Source: Nephrocerus scutellatus
Taxonomy: Eukaryota; Arthropoda; Insecta; Diptera; Pipunculidae
Assembly: GCA_947095585.1 (NCBI GenBank)
Contig: OX352766.1
Location: forward strand, 22,372,939 to 22,436,938
Reading direction: 5' to 3'
Length of the DNA: 64,000 bases
The translations under genes were made by a program, and so were the position numbers. The notes under the pieces are model-generated. The model was not told the origin of the DNA and made no database searches. It saw only the letters and a program-made list of their open reading frames with translations. Positions 11,351 through 21,757 of this stretch are shown piece after piece. How positions within the stretch are numbered: position 1 is the stretch's first letter; each line of letters starts with the position of its first letter.

Positions 11351-14300
11351 AGCCATACAAATCAACATAGGCAGAGGCAAAGAAGCCACCAACCTATTGG
11401 AACGAACAATGGAAGAAAGGAACGTCGATATAGCCCTAATTCAAGAACCACATAGAAGAATGAAAGTTAGTAAAAACTTCACTCTCTATATGCACCATGA
11501 AACAGGCGCTCTAAAAGCCAAGACGGCGATCGTCGCAAGAAACAGTACCATATCGGCATTGCTTCTTCGAGAATTTACCGACGACAACTTGGTAACGATT
11601 AAACTTACCAATACAATACCGGATATTATTGTAAAATCGGTATACATGGAGCCCCTTTCCCGGATGAAAAGACACTTTATAAAAATAAAGAGCATCATCC
11701 AGAAATATAGAAATAATATCTTAATAGCTGGAGATATTAATTCTAAAAACCCACTAAGGGGTGGCGAGACCATAGACCGAAGAGGAGAACGGTTTATGGA
11801 TCTTATAGCCAAAGAAGGCCTAAGCATAAAGAATAATTGCGACAGCGAACCTACATTCTTTACCAGCCATGGAGAAAGCTGGGTAGATATAACCCTTACG
11901 AAGCAACTAAGCATCGAAGGATGGAAAGTCGAGACTACCGAAACACTAAGCGACCATAGGTACCTAGCATTCAGTATCAACACTGAAATGGAAGCTATAA
12001 GAATAGCTCAGACCTATAACACAGCAAGAGCTAACTGGTCTAGTTTCGAGCGACATCTACAAAACCATGTTTGGCAAACAAATGACAGGGAATTGTCAGC
12101 AAATGATTGTGCCACAGAACTCCAAGCCTTAGCGACGGCAGCTTGTAATGCAGCTATCCCGCTAAGAACTGGAGGAATAATGATAAAATACAAACCATGG
12201 TGGACAAGGGAGCTCCAATCCCAAACGAGAGAAACCAGGAAAAGGCGAAGATGGATGCAAGAATCCACGGACAACATCAGAAGAGCAATTCTCAATAATG
12301 AGTACAAAAGTCAAAGAAATAAGCTCAAAAAGATGATAAAAGAAGCCAAATTTCAGTCCTTGAACAGAGTCTTAAAAGAAAATAATTCAGAAATGGACCC
12401 GTGGGGAGTTGCCCACAAGATACTAAACGCAAAAGGCAGGACACAAACACAAATAAAGTCCATCCAGAAAGCCAACGGAACATGGACACAAACCATTGAG
12501 GAAACAACCACTGAATTAATGGGAAAATACTTTCCAAAAGACTCGTGTGCCTACGACTCTGCACAGAACAATGCAGATAGGCACGAAACTTGCATATGGC
12601 AAACGCAAGAAGAGTGCGACATAACCAAGGATGAAATTACAGCGGTAATAAGAACTCGTAGAAAGAAAAAAGCCGCAGGCCCCGATAAATTCCCGACAAT
12701 AGCACTAAAGCCACTATCGGAAGAAATTCTGAGGAATTGGCTAGAAGTGTTGAACCTCTGCCTAAGAGAAGGCAAGTTCCCGGAGATTTGGAAGGTAGCT
12801 GAGATAGCTTGGCTACCAAAACCAGATACAGACGAAGTCAGACCAATCTGTCTTCTTCCTACAATCGGGAAAATCTTTGATAAAATCCTTGCAGACCGCC
12901 TGGCACACCACCTGGAGTCGAATGGGAATCTCTCGCCAAATCAATATGGCTTTAGAAGAATGAGATCATCCGCACAAGCAACCGAAAAACTTATGGAAGT
13001 AATAAAGGAAAATAAGGCTTGTAAGCGCCACACACTGACTGTGACGTTGGACATTAAAAATGCGTTCAAGTCAGCTTGGTATCCCAGGTTGAAACTCCTC
13101 CTGGCGAACACTGGATGCCCTGAAAAATTAGGAAAGACCATAATAGATTTCCTACAGCAACGTAGGATTAAATCAAATGGTGCAGAGTTAAGAACAGAAA
13201 GAGGCGCCCCTCAAGGATCATGTCTGGGCCCAATTCTCTGGCTGAACATCATGGAAGACTGGTTTGACGAAATGAGAAACTCTCAAACTGCAGCTTTTAC
13301 ATCGCTACATGTCCAAGCGTTTGCAGATGATCAGGTAATAATGATCTCAGGGACATCCCTAAAGAGGATCGAAGAACTATGGACACAAACATGGGAAAAT
13401 TGTAAAAGATGGGCACAGAACAACAAACTCAGCTATGCGCCACAAAAGACGACAGCAATGTTCATCCCATCAAGGCCATCTGTACGGCCACCGCGCATTA
13501 AAATCGATGACATAAACATCACAATAGGTAACAAAATCAAATACCTTGGGATAATCTTCGATGACAAACTTACATTTGTAGAACATGCGAAATTTATTAG
13601 AGGAAAGGCTACTGCCAAAGCATACCGACTATACATAGTCGCAGGCAAAACATGGGGAACTAGCAGGAAAATCCTAGAAAGGATTTATGACGGTGCCATC
13701 AAACCACTGCTAACATACGGGGCAGAAATCTGGGGCAAATACTCAGGAAACAGATACCTGCAAAGGCATCTTGAAGCAGCCCAGAGGCCATTCCTCCTGG
13801 CACAAACAAAAGCCTACAGAACAACGGCCAACAAGTCCATACAGATACTGGCTAACAAGCCACCTCTCTACTTGGAAGCAAGAGAGAGGTATGAGATCTA
13901 TGAAGCCAAGAAAACTGGCAAATTTGCCGAAAAATTGCCACCAAATACATGGCCACACCCGGCCAAAATGAAAGAGAGAACATATAATAACCTCGAGGAG
14001 ATCAGAGAAGGAATAGCAACCAACACAACTTGGATCTTCACTGACGCATCCACAACGGAAACAGCTACCGGAATAGGCGCTATAATTCAAGATGAAATCT
14101 CCACAGCGATATAGAAATGAACTGCCTCAAAGACACCAGAGATCCATAGGGCTGAAATTACAGGGGTGTTGAAAGCCCTTGAATGCCTTGATACCAACAC
14201 AAGAGGAAAATTTGTAAACATTGTGTCAGATTCCAAGGTGGCACTGGAAAAAATATGCAACCCTAACTTTGACGATCCAGCTATTATACATATCGTCAAA

Positions 14301-14876
14301 AAGTTAGGACTCCTCGAGGACAATGAAAACACTGTTGCACTATACTGGACCAGAGGTCACAAAACAGATATAGTGCAAATGGAAACGGTCGACCGCATGG
14401 CAAAAATTGCAGCAACACTACCCAACGGATATGAGCGCATAGATATCGCCAGACCAATCAAGGTAGCAAGAAAAGAAGAGCGAACAAAAACGTATAGAAA
14501 TTGGTCGCAAGAATGGAGCAACTCTCATCTTGGTCGTGCTGTACACGACGTAGTGGCTCAACCAACGGAAAAAGGCACAAACCTAGGAGCAAAGGCAGTC
14601 CACCTAATTACAGGACATGGACCCTTCAACAGATACTTCCGTCGTTTTAGGATAAAGGAAATCCCGGACGTCTGCCCCTGTCAGATGGATGTCGACAGCA
14701 TTCAGCATATACTGAATGATTGTACGCTCCCACAGAGGGTCGAAGCACGAAGGGAGTATAAAGAGAAATATGGAGAAGAGAACATCGTACTAAGGATAGA
14801 CGACCTCTCCACAAAAGAATACCTAAACGACATAAACACACTTGCAGGAAATATGGTCTTCGAATACGAAGAATAA
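11337..14876 (+). pseudogene. A3 ORF2, complete domain set with two nonsense codons
   Basis: The best family A ORF2 here: open for 925 codons from the ATG at 11337. APE-type endonuclease is in residues 1-225 (IQEPH, AGDINSKNP, LSDHRY). RT lies at about 430-800 (PICLLPTIGK, QYGFRR, TLDIKNAF, APQGSCLGP, AFADDQ, KYLGIIFDD). RNase H begins at about 895 (TWIFTDAS). TAG at 14112-14114 and TGA at 14118-14120 cut RNase H. The frame then continues to 14876 with VSDSK, WTRGHKTD and the C-terminal C-x-C-x8-H-x4-C motif (CPCQMDVDSIQHILNDC). Endonuclease and RT could still be translated as a truncated protein, but without full RNase H or the terminal motif. Confidence 0.92.
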
Positions 14877-15056
14877 CACTTTTATTATATTATATCTATT
14901 TAAGGAAAGGGATCAGAAATCCCCGCTAATTGTTGGAGTGCGGTTTGGCGGTTGGGTTCTCTTGCCTGCGGATTCGTGTGGTAGTTTAGACGGACCTAAT
15001 GTTTGCTTTATACCGAAAGGTGGGAAAGCGGAGGGCTTGCCCTCAAATATATCAGA

Positions 15057-15070
15057 TGTCCCTATCTACT
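15057..15070 (+). repeat. R1 target-site duplication between A3 and B1
   Basis: TGTCCCTATCTACT, then directly CCCCCGAGGGGG of the truncated B1 unit. Confidence 0.92.
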
Positions 15071-15830
15071 CCCCCGAGGGGGCCGCTGTATCTTACTTAA
15101 TCGTCTGGTTATTATAAGTTTGATACTTGGTCTTACTCGGAAGATTATAGTGGCAGGGGGTTTGTGCTAAAGAATGTCAAAGATGGGCGCTGTCTTTTGT
15201 ATCAAGCGCCCCTACCGTACATACTGCAGGCGGTAGTGCTCGGGATAGTTTCTATCCCGGGCGGCCTAGGACTTGAAACACCCTAGTGTCAAATGATAGG
15301 ATACGAGGTTCCGGACGAATGTGCTGCCAGGGTCTGCTTTTGCAATCGCCCAGGCACTCATTCTGAAAGAGCTGAGTCCCTTGATGGCAGATCTCACCAA
15401 GGTCGCGTTGGTACTACGGGGGTTGATTCCGCCCACAGATAAGGTTAATCTCTTCGGAGGTTAGCTGAGTCTGGGTCAACCATTGGTTGAGGTCCAGTTT
15501 ATTCTGGCTTTGGCCTACGTAGTGGCTGTGGTTTACTACCCAAATGCGGGTAGAACACTAGCAGGACGGTCTTCTGATGCACCAAAGATTTTTGGTAACA
15601 TCAGGGCCTGAGCGATGAAGTGCTCTCTGTGGAGTTGCATAGATCAACCGGTTGTCGAAAAACCAGAGATCGGCAGGGACTTAAGATAGGTCCTGCTCTA
15701 ACCATTGAGTTAATACTGGCACATCAGTCTATGATGGACGTTGATTGTCGTATAACTAATCCAAGTCCGAAGAGGACCGTGGGGTAAACCATTCTATGGA
15801 GGTATCCACGTTAAACTAATGACACTTCTT
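15071..15830 (+). mobile_element. R1-family B element, copy B1: 5'-truncated 3' UTR fragment
   Basis: A 760-bp unit between two 14-bp duplications with no supportable ORF. Its right half matches the 3' UTRs of B2 and B3: AATGCGGGTAGA, AGATCGGCAG, GATGGACGTTGATTG, and CCGAAGAGGACCGTGGGGTA just before the end. It reads as a family B insertion truncated at its 5' end during reverse transcription, as is common for non-LTR elements. Confidence 0.75.
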
Positions 15831-15844
15831 TGTCCCTATCTACT
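15831..15844 (+). repeat. R1 target-site duplication between B1 and B2
   Basis: TGTCCCTATCTACT, followed by CACTCAGTTGTGTTGC of the B2 leader. Confidence 0.92.
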
Positions 15845-15978
15845 CACTCAGTTGTGTTGCAACAGCAGAAGCAGACGGTTGTGTTTAGCCGTAGTGCGCA
15901 TTGTGTGAAAAATAAATAAAATTTTTATTACGAGACCAAAACCGTGACCAAACGAAACGTACTTTTTGCAAGTCATAA

Positions 15979-15994
15979 AGTAATTTTCATTACT
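15979..15994 (+). promoter_or_regulatory. Leader hairpin 1, B2
   Basis: AGTAAT-TTTC-ATTACT; the stem equals the family A copies, the loop differs. Confidence 0.6.
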
Positions 15995-16011
15995 GGCAAG
16001 CAAAACCCAAG

Positions 16012-16027
16012 AGTAATTTTAATTACT
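16012..16027 (+). promoter_or_regulatory. Leader hairpin 2, B2
   Basis: AGTAAT-TTTA-ATTACT; stem kept, last loop base changed. Confidence 0.6.
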
Positions 16028-16389
16028 AGAGATAGACGACTTTACAAGGACGAAAATTCTCAGAAACACACAAGGGTTTTATTACCTGTACGCACGAGTG
16101 TAAGTGTGTGTGTGTGTGTGTGTGTTGTTTGCGAAACTACCATACGAGATTTTGATATTAAAAGCCGTCACGCAGGTAAAACAGTAAAACGGGATTTTTA
16201 GTAAAACGAGACTTTCAGAAAAGCCGTCGAGTTTTTCATAAAGAGCTGTCAAGCCGTAAAACATTAAAACGCGAATTTCACAAAAGCCGTCGGGATCTTC
16301 ATAAAGAGCCGTCGGGGTTTTGCAAAGTTTTTAAAGATTTTTCTTTTAACACCGTCAATATTTTTAGTGAGCAGTGATAATAAGTGCAA

Positions 16390-17856
16390 ATGAGTGGTCT
16401 TAAGACCAACATGAAGCCGCAAAAGGGAAAGAAGATTAAGACAACTCCGCAGCCAAACGTTCGCTTGTCTACCAGCGAAGATGAGGAAAGTCCTGAGGAA
16501 CTCCCCAGGAAGGTAAAAACAACGAGCAAATCTGGGGTAAGTTTGGTTGATAAAAACGATTCTAATAACATGTGTGAAGATGGAATGCAAGGCATTCTCC
16601 CTGATGGGGATGGTGTTTCATCTCTGAAGCCCAACGATGACTGCGCTAAGGCTTCTGAAGATAAGCCTGCTGCCATAACAGACATTCCTCCAGTTGTTGT
16701 TAAACTAATAATTGTGGCAAATACGTACTACAAAAACATGAGGGCCAGACAAGACGAAGCACGTGAGGTCTACGAGGACAAAGAAAGAGAAATTCGCAAG
16801 AAACATGGCGAAATGTTTGACAAGTTCTACGAGTTGTACTCAAAATACGATGACATAGTGACTGATATGATAGTCGAAAACCATCGCCTTAATGAAGACC
16901 TGATAGCCGCCAAAAAAAGGGAAGAAGAGTCCAGACGATTTATGGAAAAGACAATAAATGACAGCAACAATATGATTTTAAAAACCATGGAGAAAACCAT
17001 TGAAAACATGACGAAGAAGATGGAGGGAGCTCTCTCAAAGACGCAAGGCACTCCTATTCAGACGTCACAAACTACAGTCCCATCAAGAGTTGCTGTACTC
17101 CCAGCCACAGCTCAAAAACCAGTTGAAACGTGGTCGGTTGTTGTTCGCAGTAAAAATAAAGATACCTCTGCCAAGGACGTCATCAAGAAGGTGATGACTG
17201 AAGTGGGTCCTACTCTTGGAGTTAGGATCCATGAAATTAAGACGCTGAAAGACGGGGGCGTAGTTATACGCACCCCAAGCATTGCAGAACGATCAAAGAT
17301 CAGCAAGAATGAGAAATTCTCTGAGATTGGGCTGAATGTGGTGAACACACCAGTCCCTCGACGAAAGATTGTTATACAGAATGTATCAGCAGAAATACCC
17401 ACTGAAGATCTCATGTTGGATATTCATGGGAAAAATTTGAAGGATGCTATGACCCTTGATATATTCAAGAAGAGCGTCTCCGTTGTGAGCCGTCTTAAAA
17501 GAGAGGGCATTGATGCAGTAGCGGACGTCATTCTGGAAGGGTCTGACCAACTGGTTGATTCCCTCCTTGGTGCTGGCCGCTGCTATATCAAGTGGACCTC
17601 ATGTAGGGTAAGAGCGCATGATGCACGATACGGCTGCTTCCGATGCCTCTCGTTTGGTCATCGGGTGGCAGACTGCCCTCTTAAGCAGAATGTCTGTCGG
17701 CGTTGTGGTGGGCAAGGGCACGTGGCTGCACAGTGTGACAAATCGCCGCACTGTCGCAATTGCGAGCTGAAGGGTCAGGTTGCTGACCATCCTATGATGT
17801 CAGCACTCTGCCCTATATACAGCGGAGTGGTTGCCAGGGCAAATGCCAGGCATTAA
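16390..17856 (+). CDS. B2 ORF1, R1-type Gag-like protein (488 aa, intact)
   Basis: Open frame from the ATG at 16390 (MSGLKTNMKPQ); a GTG six bases upstream is not a likely eukaryotic start. A charged N-terminal half includes a helical, probably coiled-coil stretch at about residues 115-220 (EVYEDKEREIRKKHGE). A conserved core follows (ETWSVVVRSK; RKIVIQNVSAEIP). Three knuckles end the protein at about 415-475: CFRCLSFGHRVADC, CRRCGGQGHVAAQC and CRNC...H...C. This is the standard R1 ORF1 architecture. Its openness beside so many dead ORFs suggests recent origin or selection. With no ORF2 in the unit, it could only package RNA for another element. Confidence 0.88.
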   Translation: MSGLKTNMKPQKGKKIKTTPQPNVRLSTSEDEESPEELPRKVKTTSKSGVSLVDKNDSNNMCEDGMQGILPDGDGVSSLKPNDDCAKASEDKPAAITDIPPVVVKLIIVANTYYKNMRARQDEAREVYEDKEREIRKKHGEMFDKFYELYSKYDDIVTDMIVENHRLNEDLIAAKKREEESRRFMEKTINDSNNMILKTMEKTIENMTKKMEGALSKTQGTPIQTSQTTVPSRVAVLPATAQKPVETWSVVVRSKNKDTSAKDVIKKVMTEVGPTLGVRIHEIKTLKDGGVVIRTPSIAERSKISKNEKFSEIGLNVVNTPVPRRKIVIQNVSAEIPTEDLMLDIHGKNLKDAMTLDIFKKSVSVVSRLKREGIDAVADVILEGSDQLVDSLLGAGRCYIKWTSCRVRAHDARYGCFRCLSFGHRVADCPLKQNVCRRCGGQGHVAAQCDKSPHCRNCELKGQVADHPMMSALCPIYSGVVARANARH

Positions 17857-18289
17857 AATGCCGAACATATGGTCGTAAGACCACGCTGACTCTAGTTGTA
17901 AAACTACGGCGTTTAAAGGTCCACCAGTACCTGAGTTGTAAGGAACGCAACTGCAGTAGTTAGCTACGTTGCTAACTATGAAAATCTGACCAGAGATTCG
18001 TCTGGTACCACGGGAGCCGGGGAGCCCACGGAAGGATTTCTTCTGTCCCCGTGGAGTGGTGTTGCGTTCTTCCAACCGGGTGCCGTGACCCTTAGATCGG
18101 CAGAGATTTAGATAGGTCTCGCTCCCATCAGTGAGAAGTTGGAGCCTTATACTCCAATTATACTGATACATTCATAATAGTAATATTATGGATGGGCGTT
18201 GATTGACGTCTCAAAATCAATCCTGTCCGAAGAGGACCGTGGGGTAGAACTTTCAATGCAGGTATCCACGGAAATCCAAAGACACTTCA
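17857..18289 (+). other. B2 3' UTR
   Basis: Follows the ORF1 stop directly. Shares long blocks with B3 (33700-34144) and B1: CTGACCAGAGATTC, GGAAGGATTTCTTC, CCAACCGGGTGCCGTGACC, AGATCGGCAGAGAT and CCGAAGAGGACCGTGGGGTA. Ends directly at the target duplication with no poly(A) tail. Confidence 0.75.
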
Positions 18290-18303
18290 TGTCCCTATCT
18301 ACT
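18290..18303 (+). repeat. R1 target-site duplication after B2
   Basis: TGTCCCTATCTACT, followed by CAGTTGTGTTCTAACAGC, a family B-like 5' start. Confidence 0.92.
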
Positions 18304-18429
18304 CAGTTGTGTTCTAACAGCAAAACCGAACGGTCGTGCTTCTGTGTGTTGAATTTGCGAATTTAGCGATTTGAAGGTGATCGGAAATTTTTTGGAAAGT
18401 CTTTAAGCTTTATACAAACACAGAAAAAA

Positions 18430-18779
18430 AAATTCAGAAGAAACTTATTAATTCCCCCTTTTTGTTAGGCAGGAGACGATTTTCCTTATGGTTGAAACAT
18501 GCTTGAAGCAGCCGACACTTAAGCCCTCGGGAATCCTCTGGTTGTTACAGTCGCTGGAGATTCCTCTACTCCGCTGTCGCCAGGCTACAGCATCTATCAC
18601 TTCCCGGGAGGTTTGATGTAAAACTCTTCAGTCGCTGTTATGGTTTTCGTACCCACTTTCACTACTGCGCTGCAGGCGAATCAGCCAAAGGAATATAGAC
18701 GATGGGGCCCAGTTATGTTGAGCTGACGGAAATACTCTATTTCTATCCAGGAATAAATTTACGCAACAAAGACCAATTT
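18430..18779. other. Unassigned sequence
   Basis: No ORF with recognisable content and no clear match elsewhere in the window. It separates the B-like leader from the 45-bp repeat array. Confidence 0.4.
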
Positions 18780-19400
18780 TGGAAGTAGCCACGAGTTGAA
18801 AGTCAATTTTCACAACAAAAACAATGTTTAACGTTGCCACGAATTGCGCTCAATCTTTGCACCACAACAACAATTTTCAAAGTGCTACGAATTGCAATCA
18901 ATTTTCGCACAAAAACAATTTTTAAAGTTGCCACGAATTGCGCTCAATTTTTGCACAACAACAATTTTTAAAGTGCTACGAATTGCGCTCAATTTTTGCA
19001 CAATTTAGAAAGTGCCACTAATTTCAGTCAATTTTTTTTTGCACAATAAAACAATTTTTAAAGGGTAGCGAATTGCAATCAATTTTCGCGCAAAAACAAT
19101 TTTCCAAGCGCCACTAATTCCAATCAATTTCTGCACAATAAAACAATCTAGAAAGTGCCACTAATTTCAATCAATTATTGCACAATAAAACAATCTAGGA
19201 AGTGCCACTAATTTCAACCAATCTTTGCACAGTAAAACAATTTTTAAAAAAGCTGCTAATTGCGCTCAATTTCTGCGCAAAACAATTTTCTAAGCGCCAC
19301 TAATTTTAATCGATCTTTGCACAGTAAAACAATAAACAATTACTGCGCAGTAAAACAATCATTTTAAAGGTGTCACGACTCGGAAATAAATTTTCGCAAA
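18780..19400 (+). repeat. Minisatellite, ~45-bp degenerate unit
   Basis: About 13 imperfect copies of a unit like GCCACGAATTGCGCTCAAT followed by TTTTGCACAA and CAACAATTTTTAAAGT. Starts are spaced about 40-50 bp (near 18841, 18889, 18938, 18980, 19020, 19070, 19116, 19163, 19210, 19259, 19300). Internal variants (CTAATTTCAATC, GAATTGCAATC) alternate, indicating an old array. Confidence 0.8.
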
Positions 19401-20841
19401 AAGAAAAAGAAAACAATTTTCGCAAAAAAAAAAACTAGTAACTTCCGCAGAGGCCACGAGTTGTGAACAGCGTCGATTCACCCAAGGAGCAGAACAACTC
19501 GCACTCGACCGTTCGCTTCTGACTCGCCAATCCAACTCGAAAAGAAATAAACTGGTGGAGCACGAGAGCATGACCGCCTTGGTCAAGATCTCCATCGCAA
19601 CTCCTCGTTGCACTTTTTGTTCTCCCTGCTTTTGCCCAAAAAAAGGTATACACAAAATTTCGTTGCGACAACGACCGGTTCTGTGTACCATGCACATAGG
19701 GTGGTCGGCTCCCATCGTGTCGATTAAATTTTTTCATGCGTTGGGTTTTTCAGTCTGAATGCATTTGTTGGGGGGGGGGGTAGTGTAATGAATATCGTCT
19801 GATTTTACGAAATAGACGATAATGCGAAAAAGTGGGATGGGGAGTGACGCCACCAACCCAAAGCTAAAACGAGCATATATAACAATAATGCCGCACAAAA
19901 TTATTATATATTAGAAAAAAAAATGAAATTAGGTAAACGAACTAGGGTTGCCAGGGGTTTCCCAAAAAAATTCTTAGGCGTCCGTTACACCAACGGGCAT
20001 AATAATCTAAAATTAATTTGTTAAGAAAACGTGGCCAGCGGGCCTATTATATTTAAATTATTTTTAATGACAAAAAAAAATTTGGCATAATATAATTAAA
20101 TTATTTCTACAATAAAACATGGCCAATGGGCAATTTCTGAAACCTTGCAACTAATGCAAGTGCTATACCCACAATTCTGTTATACAAAAGAGCGAGTTCT
20201 CTCACCGGACCGATCGCAAAACCACTAGTAAATGCGGTATAATAGGCAAACAAAATAACCCGGATTTTTTTTGTGTGTTTTACTTACGGTTTTCTCCGGG
20301 CATATCCATCGTCGCCAGCGCTGTCGATAATGAGTTCGCCTGTTATAGAATGCAAAGTTAGAATTATTACGCGGTCCCTCAAATTTGGGGAATACGATCC
20401 GCGGGTTATACCTAACGGTGGGTTCCGTACCGAGAACTACCCTCTGCTACGAAATTTAAATGACAATTTATTTAACCAATAATATAACTACTCGTCATTC
20501 CGATGGGTTTTTAAAAAAGTGTTTTTTTTTAAAAAAAAAATTTTTTGTGGATAGATCTAGGTCCGTTCGGAGATAATAAAGAAAAAAATTTGCAAATAAT
20601 TTGTTTAAACAAAAGTTATTAAAGATTTTTGTTTAGCATAGTCGGTTTTATACGTGTTCGGTTGTGTGTCAACCTTTTACCTTTGTGCGTGTCTAATCGT
20701 CTGGTGGAAGTTACCAGCCGTTACAACATTTTTTATTTTCGGGCGATTTTTCTGACAGCAGATTGAGGGTTTGTATCTTTAAAGGGACATAGACGACTAA
20801 ATTTGTTCGTCACACATTTTGTGTGAAAAAAAAAAGAATTG

Positions 20842-20872
<31 letters not shown>

Positions 20873-20900
20873 CGATTTCGGTTTAAACGGTTTTGCAATA
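19401..20900. other. Unassigned AT-rich region; possible small LTR
   Basis: No coding frame I can support. A stretch from about 19784 (TGTAATGAATATCG) to 19991 (CCGTTACA) has TG...CA ends that are partly inverted copies, with CATATATAAC near 19873, so a short solo LTR is possible. I see no matching flanking duplication. G- and T-homopolymers lie near 19770 and 20842. Confidence 0.25.
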
Positions 20901-20976
20901 ATTTAAAATTAATTTCAAATTAAAGAAGCTAAAGATCGAGATTAATAGAGCGATCGTAAGTAAACTTAAGCCAGAA

Positions 20977-21757
20977 ATGGCTGACGTTTATTTAAAAAAA
21001 AAAAATTTGGATAATTCCTAATCGGAATTGACCGATTCCGAAACGGACAGTACAGTCAAACATGATAAGGTAATTAAGGGAATAATTAAGGTGGGTCCAA
21101 TTAAGCCTGAAGATGCGGTCGACAACGTCAAAGGCGCACTTGGGAAAATTAAGGCACTAACGAACAAATATCCGGATATAAAAAATGAGGTAGCCGAAAA
21201 CACAGGGAAAATTTTCGAGATGTGTTTAGATCTCCTTTTAGGAATTACGGGAAATGAACAGAAAGTACATGACCTTGAAAATCAGGTATGGACAAATAAC
21301 AATGCTGCGACGTCTAAACAAATGGAACAGCCAAAGACAAAGAGCGCTTCATATATTAGGGCTTTTCCTGCTCTTGGCAGGAAATCCAGGGACAGGTCTA
21401 ACTCTAAGACTAAGTGGTCTACTGTAGTTAGATCAACAGACAAGGACAAAGACGCAAATAAACTGCTAAGGGAAACATTAAGGGGTCAGAAAATCGAGGA
21501 TGTGGGAGGGCCCTTTACAGAAGTAAAGAGCCTTAAAAGCGGTAACATCATGGTGGGAACTCAATCCAAAAAACAGCAAGAAAAACTGCAAGAGACCCTG
21601 GCACAGAGAGCAAAGGAAACTCTCACATCAAAAGCATTAAAAGCACCAAATCCGAGCATGCTGCTCATCGGTGTTGATATAACAAATGCCCAGTTTTTGT
21701 CAGGAAGTTGAGGCAGGCAGGAACACTTACTAACTATGGTAACAATTAAAGTTATCC
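20977..21757 (+). pseudogene. A4 ORF1, zinc-knuckle region deleted
   Basis: An ATG at 20977 (MADVYLK) leads into a poly-A tract with a frame change. The main frame is open to 21711, with the family A helical block (KIKALTNKYPDIKNE) and GGPFTEVKSLKSGN-type core. After VDITN the sequence jumps straight to the C-terminal CPVFVRKLRQAG and NYGNN residues in another frame. About 300 bp holding the three knuckles is therefore missing. Confidence 0.75.

Larger units (their letters stand above)
9474..15056 (+). mobile_element. R1-family A element, copy A3 (full length, chimeric)
   Basis: Complete 5.58-kb element between two 14-bp duplications. It has a 510-bp leader, a broken ORF1 of A2-like type, an almost open ORF2 near-identical to A1, and the family 3' UTR with its hairpin. 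The change of affinity lies near 11390-11410, at the start of ORF2. Confidence 0.92.
15845..16389 (+). promoter_or_regulatory. B2 5' UTR with two leader hairpins
   Basis: Contains AGTAAT-TTTC-ATTACT (15979-15994) and AGTAAT-TTTA-ATTACT (16012-16027). A (GT)n run lies near 16103-16124. GCCGTC-type modules follow at about 16164, 16222, 16286 and 16307, and CGCAGGTAAAA at about 16172. Loop bases vary while stems are kept. Confidence 0.6.
15845..18289 (+). mobile_element. R1-family B element, copy B2: ORF1-only (non-autonomous)
   Basis: A 2.45-kb unit bounded by 14-bp duplications with a family B 5' leader, one intact ORF1 and the family B 3' UTR, but no ORF2. About 3 kb of endonuclease/RT sequence expected between the ORF1 stop (17856) and the 3' UTR is absent. 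Both ends are preserved, so this is an internal deletion and not 5' truncation. It would need ORF2 protein in trans, formally like HeT-A of Drosophila telomeres, which also encodes only a Gag. Confidence 0.85.

Noticed and set aside
15061..15080. Transcription terminator-like CCCCCGAGGGGG palindrome
   Set aside because: No bacterial context; it is simply the truncated start of B1.
16101..16126. (GT)n runs as a separate locus feature
   Set aside because: Part of the variable R1 leader; only noted as a module.
19784..19991. Solo LTR (TGTAATG...CGTTACA)
   Set aside because: Ends are plausible but no flanking duplication was found; kept only as a low-confidence note.
20273..20482. Small ORF of 69 residues
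   Set aside because: No domain, no homologue in the window, random length for this composition.
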